From: Acidobacteriota bacterium | Lineage (GTDB): Bacteria > Acidobacteriota > Vicinamibacteria > Vicinamibacterales > JAFNAJ01 | Direction: 5' to 3' | DNA length: 13,534 nt | Assembly: GCA_017860085.1 (NCBI GenBank) | Contig: JAFNAJ010000020.1 | Location: 1-13,534, forward strand | Part shown: one piece after another, positions 5,360 to 12,367 of the stretch | Position numbering within the stretch: the first letter of the stretch is position 1 | How the letters are laid out: each line of letters starts with the position of its first letter | Translations under genes and position numbers: made by a program | The notes under the pieces: model-generated | The model's input: only the letters and a program-made list of their open reading frames with translations | Database searches by the model: none | What the model was told of the DNA's origin: nothing

Positions 5360-5372
5360 GATCACACCAGCG

Positions 5373-6590
5373 ATGCCAGGAACGCGATACGCCACGCCGT
5401 GGCTGCCGGCGCCAGTTCGGGCGCAGCGGCCGGCTTTTCCCAGGATGCGCGGGGCCGTCGAGGCCGACGTGGCCATTGTGGGCGGCGGCGCAGTCGGCTG
5501 TCTCACCGCGTACCTCTGTGCGAGGGCCGGCCATCGAGCAGTGCTGCTCGAGGCGGGCCGCATCGCAGACGAGGCGACGTCCCGCGCCACGGGTCTCGTC
5601 ATCCCCGGGGGGGGCAGTTCCTTCTTCGAGATGCGGCAGCGCGTGGGCCTCAGGGCGGCACGCCACGTCTGGGAATCGTCACGTCGGGCGGGGCTCGAGT
5701 TGACGGCCTTGATCCGGCGTCTCGGCATCACCTGCGGTCTCGCGCCGCGCGACCACCTCGAGGTCGCCTTCGATTCTGATCACGCGTCGGCGCTCGAGCG
5801 CGACTACCGGGCGCTCGTCGAGGCGGGGCTCGAGGCAACGTGGTTGCCGTCGAGTCGCGCACGCAAACTGCTGCACGTCGATGGCGTCGTGCTTCGGCTT
5901 GGCGGGGGAGCGAGCCTCGATCCGTTCCGTGCGACCCTGGGCTTTGCGCGGCACGCGCAGCGTCTCGGGGCGGCGGTGTTCGAGCGGTCGCCGGTGGCAC
6001 GGATTAGGCGCAGCAGCAAGGCCGTCGAGGTGGTCTCCGCCGCGGGCACCGTGACCGCCGCGCGGGTCGTGGTGGCCACAGGCCTGCCGAGGCCCGGATT
6101 CTCCGCACTGGCCCGGCACCTCGCCGAGGTCGACGACTTCGCGGTGATCCTGCCCGCCCTGCCAGCGACCGTGCGGCGGAGGCTCGCCCCCCCGGGGCTC
6201 TCCGTGAGCGAACGTTCGGCAACCCCCCACACGTGGCACTGGACCCGCGGCGATCGCCTGGTCTTCCGAGGCGCGGCCATGCCAGCTGCCGCCGCGCGTC
6301 AGAGAGATCAGCTGGTCGTCCAGCGTGCGGCACAGCTCATGTACGAGCTGTCGTGCCTCTACCCGGACATCTCTGGCACGCAGGCTGAGTGCGGGTGGGC
6401 GAACCGGACCGCGCGCACCGCGGACGGGATTCCCGTGGCGGGCCCGCACCGCAACTACCCGAGGCACCTGTTCGGTGTCTCGCCCGGCACCGCCGGCTTC
6501 GCCTCGGCGCTTCTCGTCGCCAAGGTGCTGCTCCGGTGGCTCGAAGACGCCGCGGAGCACGATGACGAAGCGTTCGGCTTCTTGAGGTAG
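5373..6590 (+). CDS. FAD-dependent oxidoreductase, DAO (glycine/D-amino-acid oxidase) family
   Basis: The 405-residue protein has an N-terminal Rossmann FAD-binding fold, DVAIVGGGAVGCLTAYLCARAG (the GxGxxG-type glycines are GGGAVG, 37-42), ending in the ribose-binding acidic position of LLEAG. The next segment, SRATGLVIPGGGSSFFE, occupies the usual position after this fold. Near the C-terminus, ADGIPVAGPHRNYPRHLFGVSPGTAGF is the second FAD-contact segment of DAO enzymes. There is no signal peptide, so it is probably cytosolic. The family oxidises amines or amino acids and passes electrons to O2 or a carrier; this substrate is unknown. The start is uncertain: 5373 is preferred because MPGTRY...PAFPRMRG is a plausible N-terminus before the FAD fold, but no good ribosome site precedes it. 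A GTG at 5352 is an alternative, and the frame is open further upstream. The gene contains a G8 run (5607-5614) and a C7 run (6187-6193). Confidence 0.85.
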   Translation: MPGTRYATPWLPAPVRAQRPAFPRMRGAVEADVAIVGGGAVGCLTAYLCARAGHRAVLLEAGRIADEATSRATGLVIPGGGSSFFEMRQRVGLRAARHVWESSRRAGLELTALIRRLGITCGLAPRDHLEVAFDSDHASALERDYRALVEAGLEATWLPSSRARKLLHVDGVVLRLGGGASLDPFRATLGFARHAQRLGAAVFERSPVARIRRSSKAVEVVSAAGTVTAARVVVATGLPRPGFSALARHLAEVDDFAVILPALPATVRRRLAPPGLSVSERSATPHTWHWTRGDRLVFRGAAMPAAAARQRDQLVVQRAAQLMYELSCLYPDISGTQAECGWANRTARTADGIPVAGPHRNYPRHLFGVSPGTAGFASALLVAKVLLRWLEDAAEHDDEAFGFLR

Positions 6591-6608
6591 CAACGGCGAA
6601 TTCTCGTG

Positions 6609-6614
6609 AGGAGG
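6609..6614 (+). promoter_or_regulatory. Ribosome binding site for the TonB-dependent receptor
   Basis: A perfect AGGAGG lies 6 bases before the ATG at 6621. It rules out the in-frame GTG at 6606, which would precede and overlap this site. Confidence 0.85.
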
Positions 6615-6620
6615 ACACTC

Positions 6621-9575
6621 ATGTTGCAGGCGCTCAACGCCCGGTCGGCGAGTCGACGGCTCCGGCTCGCTCCGGTGCTCGCGGGATGGCTGGTGCTGGC
6701 AACAGCGGGCGGCGCATCGGCGCAGTCGCAGGCGATCAACGGCACCATCGAGGGCAAGGTGACCGACGCATCGGGGGCCGTGTTGCCTGGCGCGACCGTC
6801 ACCGTGACCCACGTCGACACCAACGCCGTCAGGTCGTTCGTGACCGACGAGCGCGGCGAGTATCGCGCCCCGCTGCTTCCGCTGGGCGGCTATCGCGTGC
6901 GCGCCGAGTTGTCCGGGTTCAAGACCGTCGAGCGCTCCGGCATCTCGCTGAGCGCAGGTCAGACGGCGGTGGTCAACGCCGTGCTCGAGGTGGGCGCCGT
7001 CGAGGAAACGGTCCAGGTGGTGGGCGAGAGCCCGGTGGCCGATCCGGCACGCGTCGATCTCGGCCGCACCATCGTCGCCGCCGAAGTGCAGAACCTGCCG
7101 AGCGTCGCGCGCAATCCGTACAACTTCGCGCTGCTGCAGCCCAACGTCACCGGCTACGACAACGAGGAGTTCGGCGCGACGCGCGTCAATGCGAACGGCT
7201 CGCAGATGCGCACCAACTACCAGATCGACGGCAGCAGCGCCACGCAGAAGAACCGTGCGGGCCTGCGCATGTTCCAGCCGACCGACATCATGATCCAGGA
7301 AGTGAAGGTGATCACCAACGGCTTCGCCCCGGAGTTCGGCCAGACGACGGGGATGGTCTACAACACGATTACGCCGTCGGGGACCAACGCTCTGCACGGG
7401 CAGGCGAACTATCGCTTCCGCCGGAAGGGCTTCTCGGCCAAGCCCAAGAACGTCGTCGTGTTCTCGCCCAACACCGACAAGCCCGACACCCGCGTCGACA
7501 ACGTGTCGGGCGCCGTTGGCGGCCCGATCGTCCGTGACAAGGTGTTCTTCTACGCGGGCTACGAGTGGCTGAAGAACGACCTGTCGGCCAACCGTGTCAT
7601 CACCGTGACGCCGGCCACGGCGCAGGTGCTGGGCCTGTCCGCCGACGCCCTCGGCGACGGCGCGATCCCGGCCATTCAAGAAGTCAACGTGTTCATCGGC
7701 AAGGTGGATGCCCAGCTCAACGCTGCCAACCGGCTGTCGGGGCGCTGGTCGGTCTTCAACAACACGACGCCCGAGAACATCGCCGGAGGCCTCAACACGC
7801 GCGAGAACTCGGTGGACTTCCAGGACCGCATGGACTCGGTGTCGGTCCAGCTGGCCTCGACCATTGGCAACACCAAGCTGAACGAGTTGCGCATTGCCTA
7901 CGGCCGCCGAAACAACCCGCAAACGCCGAGTGCCGTGTCGGGCCCTGGGCCGGTGGTCCAGGTCCAGGGCGTGGCCAACTTCGGGGGCGCACCGCCGCCG
8001 GGCGACTCCCTCACGCCGTTCCAGTTCGAGGAGAGCTACTGGCAGGTGGTGAACAACTTCAGCTGGATTTGGGGCGCCCACAGCCTGAAGGCCGGCGCCG
8101 ACCTCCAGTTCGTCGACGACTATCGTGAGAACGACCTCGTTCCCCAGTACATCTTCTCGAGCACCGCGAACTATCTCGCGGCGAAGAGCGGGACGAACCC
8201 GTTCACCTACACCCAGTTCCGCCAGGGTCTCGGCGATCCCACCGTCAGCTACAGCCAGAGCTACTACAGCTTCTTCGTGCAGGACGACTGGAGGGTGGCC
8301 AACAACCTCAAGCTGATCTACGGGCTGCGCTACGACCTCTTCAAGGTGCCCGACGCCGATCCGAGCGCGCCATACGGCCCCTCGCGCGATTTCCAGGTGG
8401 ACACGAACAACCTCGCGCCGCGGGTCGGCATGGCCTGGACGCTCGGTGGTGAGCAGCGGACGGTGGTACGCGCATCCACGGGCATCATGTACGAGCCCCC
8501 GCTCGGGGCGTTCTACGAGGACGCGCTGCTCGAAAGCGGCTCGCCCAAGCTGCTCGTCGCGCGCCTGACGCCGACATCGGTTGGGGCCCCGGCGTTCCCC
8601 GGAACCCTGGCCAGCCTGCCGCCCGGGGTGATCCCGTCGCGGTCGATCCGCGCCGTGGCATCCGAGTTCGACACCCAGTACGCGTGGCTCAGCAACATCC
8701 AGGTGGAGCACGCGCTCACGAGTGATCTCTCGGTGGCCGTGGGGTACGTCAACTCGACGGGGCGCAACCTCCCGCTGCTGTACAGCAGCAACTGCGTGGC
8801 GAGCGGAGCCACGTTGCCAGACGGACGATCGATCTGCGCCGGCACTGCGCGCGTCGATCCCACCTTCGATCGCATCTTCGAGGTGCGGTCCACCGGCACG
8901 TCGCAGTACAACGCTCTCACGGCCTCGCTGAACAAGCGCTTCTCGCACGGCTGGCTCGTGCAGGCGTCCTACACGCTCGCCAAGGCCGAAGACGACGGCG
9001 TGATCGGCTCGCGGTACGTCATCGGCAGCACCGACGCCGCCGGCATCTCCGACCCGTTCGACCAGGAGCGCGACTACAGCTATACGTCCTGGAACACGAC
9101 GCACAGCCTGTCGGTGAGCACCGTCATCAACCCGCGGTTCGAGGGTGACGGGATCTGGAATGCGGTCGCCAACAACAACCAGTTCAGCTTCATCGTGCTG
9201 GCCAACAGCGGTCTGCCGTTCAACATCCTGGCGACAGGTGACCGCAACGCGGACGGTATCAGCGCCGACCGTCCCAACGACGTTGCGCGCAACAGCGGCG
9301 AGCTCGGCAACTACTTCAACATCGACGCTCGCTACTCACGCTTGATTCCCATCGGCGGCGACATGAGGGCCGAAGTGTTCTTCGAGACGCGGAACCTCTT
9401 CAATTGGTTCAACGTGCGCGCAGTCAATTCGACCGTGGCGACCGACGTGCTGGCCAATCCGATCGCGGAGATTCCCGCGGCGCCGTGCAGCATCGACACG
9501 CGCACCGGCTGCTTCCCGGTGACACAGACCTACGACGCGCGGCAGGCGCAGATCGGGTTCAAGTTCGTGTTCTAG
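6621..9575 (+). CDS. TonB-dependent receptor, Oar-like, with carboxypeptidase-regulatory-like N-terminal domain
   Basis: The 984-residue outer-membrane protein has a signal peptide (1 to about 35, AGGASAQS). A carboxypeptidase-regulatory-like beta-sandwich (about 41-125) contains GTIEGKVTDASGAVLPGATVTV and DERGEYRAPLLPLGGYRV. The plug domain (about 130-255) has the usual NLPSVARNPYNFALLQPNV and a YQIDGSS in place of the common DG motif. The rest (about 260-984) is beta-barrel, rich in aromatic and Asn residues, and ends in IGFKFVF. A C-terminal Phe is typical of outer-membrane barrels. Such receptors take up polymers, glycans or metal complexes using TonB energy; Acidobacteriota carry many paralogs with unknown ligands. 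I did not see a clear TonB box. The gene starts 30 bp after the oxidoreductase stop and has the strongest ribosome site of the region, suggesting it is the most highly translated gene of the operon. Confidence 0.93.
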   Translation: MLQALNARSASRRLRLAPVLAGWLVLATAGGASAQSQAINGTIEGKVTDASGAVLPGATVTVTHVDTNAVRSFVTDERGEYRAPLLPLGGYRVRAELSGFKTVERSGISLSAGQTAVVNAVLEVGAVEETVQVVGESPVADPARVDLGRTIVAAEVQNLPSVARNPYNFALLQPNVTGYDNEEFGATRVNANGSQMRTNYQIDGSSATQKNRAGLRMFQPTDIMIQEVKVITNGFAPEFGQTTGMVYNTITPSGTNALHGQANYRFRRKGFSAKPKNVVVFSPNTDKPDTRVDNVSGAVGGPIVRDKVFFYAGYEWLKNDLSANRVITVTPATAQVLGLSADALGDGAIPAIQEVNVFIGKVDAQLNAANRLSGRWSVFNNTTPENIAGGLNTRENSVDFQDRMDSVSVQLASTIGNTKLNELRIAYGRRNNPQTPSAVSGPGPVVQVQGVANFGGAPPPGDSLTPFQFEESYWQVVNNFSWIWGAHSLKAGADLQFVDDYRENDLVPQYIFSSTANYLAAKSGTNPFTYTQFRQGLGDPTVSYSQSYYSFFVQDDWRVANNLKLIYGLRYDLFKVPDADPSAPYGPSRDFQVDTNNLAPRVGMAWTLGGEQRTVVRASTGIMYEPPLGAFYEDALLESGSPKLLVARLTPTSVGAPAFPGTLASLPPGVIPSRSIRAVASEFDTQYAWLSNIQVEHALTSDLSVAVGYVNSTGRNLPLLYSSNCVASGATLPDGRSICAGTARVDPTFDRIFEVRSTGTSQYNALTASLNKRFSHGWLVQASYTLAKAEDDGVIGSRYVIGSTDAAGISDPFDQERDYSYTSWNTTHSLSVSTVINPRFEGDGIWNAVANNNQFSFIVLANSGLPFNILATGDRNADGISADRPNDVARNSGELGNYFNIDARYSRLIPIGGDMRAEVFFETRNLFNWFNVRAVNSTVATDVLANPIAEIPAAPCSIDTRTGCFPVTQTYDARQAQIGFKFVF

Positions 9576-9621
9576 GCCGATGCCTGTCGTTCTACGGTGC
9601 CAGGGTGATGGGGTTCCGGTC

Positions 9622-12333
9622 ATGAGCCGCAGACTCTTCGTCGCAGCGCTTGTCCTCCCCGCCATCTTTCTTGCCCTGCCGGGCAGTCGCCCCGTCGCGC
9701 AGATGCGCGTCGAGACCGTCACCAGCAAGCAAGGCGTCGTCGCCCTCGAGCTCGAGTTGCGCAAGCTGCGCTCGATCGGCACGTTCATGATGACCACGGC
9801 CCATCCAGACGATGAGAACAATGCCCTGCTGGCGTGGATGGGACTGGGGCAAGGCATGCGCACGGTGCTCGTGAGCGCCACGCGCGGAGATGGCGGACAG
9901 AACGAGATCGGGCCAGAGCTGTTCGACGCGCTGGCGGTGCTGCGCACGACGGAGCTCGAGGCGGCGCATCGGTTCGATGGCGCCGAGCAGTTCTACACGC
10001 GGGCCGTGGACTTCGGCTACTCGTTCAGCATCGACGAGACGTACGCCAAGTGGGGCCAGGACGAGATCGTCGGCGACTTCGTCCGGCTGATTCGAACCAC
10101 CCGCCCGGACGTCGTGACGGGCTTCATCTGGGAGGGCACGGGCGGAGGCCAGCACCACCAGGCGTCGGCTCGCATCACGGCCGAGGCCTACCGCGCAGCC
10201 GCCGACCCGGCGCGCTACCCCGGGCAAATCAAGGAAGGCCTGCGTCCGTGGCAAGCCAAGAAGCTCTACGTGCTCGCCGGGTTTGGCGGGATGGGGCGGG
10301 GGCGGGCGCCGCAGCCTGCGGTGCCGGTTGCGGGAATGCTGACGGTGGATGCCGGCGTCTACGATCCACTGCTGGGCCGAACCTACGCCGAGATAGGCAT
10401 CGAAGCGCGCAGCATGCACAAGTGCCAGGGCACGACGCAGCAATTGCTGCTGCCGGGTGGCCAGTTCAGCATGCGGTACCGCTTGCAGGAGACGACCATC
10501 CCTGGCCAGCTCGAGAAGGTCGAAGTGTCGATGTTCGATGGCATCGACGTGTCGTTCGCCCGCATCGTCGACTACGCGGGGGCCACGTCTCCAGACGACC
10601 TGAAGGGCGAGGTCGCCGCAATCGCCGGTCACGTCGAGGCGGCGGGGAAGGCGCTTGCGTCCGGGCGCCCCGGCGACACCGCGCCGTCGCTCGCAGCGGG
10701 TCTCTCCGCGGTGCGGTCACTTCGCGAGCGTCTCGGCACGATGGGCCTCACTGAGGCCGCGGCGTTTGAAATCGGGTTCCGCCTGACGCAGAAGCAGAAG
10801 CAGTTCGAGCGTGCGCTGGCGCTCGCGCACGGGCTCCGAGTCGAGGCGCTCGCAGACGACGGGGTGGTGGTACGCGGGCAGACCGTGAAGACCGCGGTCC
10901 TCGTGGCGGCCCGGGGCGGCCCGGCGGTCAGGGTGACCGACGTGCACCCGACGGGCTTCGACGGCTACAAGTACGCATGCCCACCCGCGGACCTCGAGGG
11001 CGGGCGGGCCTTCGAGTGCACGGTCGAGGCACAGGTCCCGCCAGACGCGGCGTTCACGTCGCCCTACTTCCAGCGCCGGACCGATGCCGCGCGCTACGAC
11101 TTCGAACCCGACGCGCCGTTTGGCCTTCCTTTCCGGCCAACGCCGTTCAGGGTGGCCGTCGATGTGGAGATGGCGGGGGAGAAGGTCGTGGTCGAGGTGC
11201 CCGTGCAGTACCGCTACGACGGGGCAGAGTTGTCCGGCGAAAAGCGCATGGAACTGAACGTCGTCCCGTCGATCGCAGCGCGCGTGTCGCCGGAGATCGC
11301 GGTGGTGCCGAGGTCCGCGGCAGGAGCGCGCGTGACCCCGACGCGCGGCGCGACCAGCGAGCGCGAGGTGCGGGTGACGGTGAAGAACGGTGCGCGAGGT
11401 CCCGCGGCAGGCGAGGTGCGGCTCGAAGCGCCCCCGGGTTGGACGGCGAAACCGGCGGTGTCGCCCGTGTCGTTCTTGCGCGAGGACGACGAGGCGACGG
11501 TGCGCTTCACGCTGCGTCCGCCGACTGGCGTGCCGGCAGGCCGGTATTCCGTGCGTGCGCGCGTCAGCCTGGAGGGACGCGACTATCGCGAGGGGTACCA
11601 GGTGATCGAATACCCGCACACCACGCGCCAACACGTCTTGCAGGCGGCCGAGGTGCCTGTGCTGGTGCTCGACGTCGAGGTGGCGCCAGGCCTCCGGGTA
11701 GGCTACGTCATGGGCGTCGGCGACCAGGTGCCGGCGGCTCTGCAACAGCTTGGCGCGAACGTCACGCTGCTCGACTCCGACGAACTGGCGTGGGGCGATC
11801 TCTCTCGCTACGACGTGATCGTCACCGGCGTGCGCGCGTACGAGCGTCGGGCAGACCTGCGCGCCAACAATCACCGGTTGCTCACCTACGCCGAGCAGGG
11901 GGGCACGGTCATCGTCCAGTACAACAAGTTCGAGTTCAACGAGGCGCAGTACGGCCCGTTTGCCGCAAAGGTCAGCACGAACCGGGTGACGGACGAGCGC
12001 GCGCCCGTCCGCGTGCTCGTGCCGTCACACCCCGTGTTCCGTGTGCCGAACCCCATTGCGGACGAGACGTGGAGCGGGTGGGTCCAGGAGCGCGGGCTGT
12101 ACTTCCTGGGCGATCGTGACGAGCGCTACATCGACCTTGTCGAGACCGAGGACCCCTTCGAGTACAACAAGGGACCGAAGCGCGGCGCGCTCGTGGAGGC
12201 GCCCGTGGGGAAGGGGCGCTGGCTCTACGTTGGCCTTGGCCTGTGGCGGCAGCTGCCTGCTGGCACCCCGGGCGCCTACCGGCTGATGGCGAATCTCCTG
12301 AGCCTGGGGAAGAGCGCACCGGCGTCGCGCTGA
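9622..12333 (+). CDS. Secreted PIG-L family deacetylase with NEW3-like and GATase1-like C-terminal domains
   Basis: The 903-residue protein has a signal peptide (1 to about 27, RPVAQ). The PIG-L/LmbE domain (about 45-300) has the zinc and catalytic motif AHPDDE (His61, Asp63, Asp64), TRGDGGQNEIG, and GQHHQAS with the distal zinc-ligand His (178/179). PIG-L enzymes remove N-acetyl groups from GlcNAc-type sugars by Zn-dependent hydrolysis. A helical segment (about 325-405) and beta-rich region follow. Next comes a NEW3-like immunoglobulin-fold domain (about 580-665, VRVTVKNGARG...LEAPPGWTAKP). The last part (about 680-895, from VLVLDVEVAPG...VGYVMGVGDQVPAALQQLGANVTLL) is a GATase1-like fold; where a nucleophile Cys would be expected there is TGVRAY (735-740), so it is probably non-catalytic. 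The start is set by the signal peptide; the frame is open to 9580, and only a G-rich stretch (9603-9613) serves as ribosome site. It follows the receptor by 46 bp. The substrate is inferred, not shown. Confidence 0.92.
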   Translation: MSRRLFVAALVLPAIFLALPGSRPVAQMRVETVTSKQGVVALELELRKLRSIGTFMMTTAHPDDENNALLAWMGLGQGMRTVLVSATRGDGGQNEIGPELFDALAVLRTTELEAAHRFDGAEQFYTRAVDFGYSFSIDETYAKWGQDEIVGDFVRLIRTTRPDVVTGFIWEGTGGGQHHQASARITAEAYRAAADPARYPGQIKEGLRPWQAKKLYVLAGFGGMGRGRAPQPAVPVAGMLTVDAGVYDPLLGRTYAEIGIEARSMHKCQGTTQQLLLPGGQFSMRYRLQETTIPGQLEKVEVSMFDGIDVSFARIVDYAGATSPDDLKGEVAAIAGHVEAAGKALASGRPGDTAPSLAAGLSAVRSLRERLGTMGLTEAAAFEIGFRLTQKQKQFERALALAHGLRVEALADDGVVVRGQTVKTAVLVAARGGPAVRVTDVHPTGFDGYKYACPPADLEGGRAFECTVEAQVPPDAAFTSPYFQRRTDAARYDFEPDAPFGLPFRPTPFRVAVDVEMAGEKVVVEVPVQYRYDGAELSGEKRMELNVVPSIAARVSPEIAVVPRSAAGARVTPTRGATSEREVRVTVKNGARGPAAGEVRLEAPPGWTAKPAVSPVSFLREDDEATVRFTLRPPTGVPAGRYSVRARVSLEGRDYREGYQVIEYPHTTRQHVLQAAEVPVLVLDVEVAPGLRVGYVMGVGDQVPAALQQLGANVTLLDSDELAWGDLSRYDVIVTGVRAYERRADLRANNHRLLTYAEQGGTVIVQYNKFEFNEAQYGPFAAKVSTNRVTDERAPVRVLVPSHPVFRVPNPIADETWSGWVQERGLYFLGDRDERYIDLVETEDPFEYNKGPKRGALVEAPVGKGRWLYVGLGLWRQLPAGTPGAYRLMANLLSLGKSAPASR

Positions 12334-12367
12334 CAGGCCGGAAGTGATGACGTAGCGGACGGCCGTC
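12334..12367. other. Short convergent spacer
   Basis: Only 34 bp separate the stop of the PIG-L protein from the stop of the DUF2207 protein on the other strand. GGCCG (12336-12340) could pair with CGGCC (12360-12364) over a 19-base loop, which is a poor terminator; no T-tract is seen. Confidence 0.3.

Noticed and set aside
4321..5361. A 346-residue plus-strand frame opposite the beta-lactamase-like gene
   Set aside because: It is a shadow without recognisable motifs; the minus-strand frame has all class A motifs in order.
5300..5372. Cobalamin or glycine riboswitch in the oxidoreductase leader (GGTGCAAGCCCGG resembles a cobalamin core; CACCGAGGTGCAAG resembles a glycine aptamer piece)
   Set aside because: There is no B12 box near the 3' side and no GGAGAG/CTCTC closing elements of a glycine aptamer. 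Only the hairpin itself is supported.
5238..5372. N-terminal extension of the oxidoreductase back to 5238
   Set aside because: It would start inside the 5' untranslated region of the divergent gene and run through the promoter-like TAGAAT and the hairpin. The added residues are Arg/Pro/Gly-rich and unlike the family.
5679..9104. A 1141-residue open frame antisense to the oxidoreductase and TonB receptor genes
   Set aside because: It is Arg/His/Gly/Val-rich with no recognisable domain, and it mirrors two well-supported genes. Long antisense frames are expected in GC-rich DNA where third positions are mostly G or C.
12336..12364. Terminator hairpin between the PIG-L and DUF2207 genes
   Set aside because: It has only five base pairs with a 19-base loop and no T-tract.
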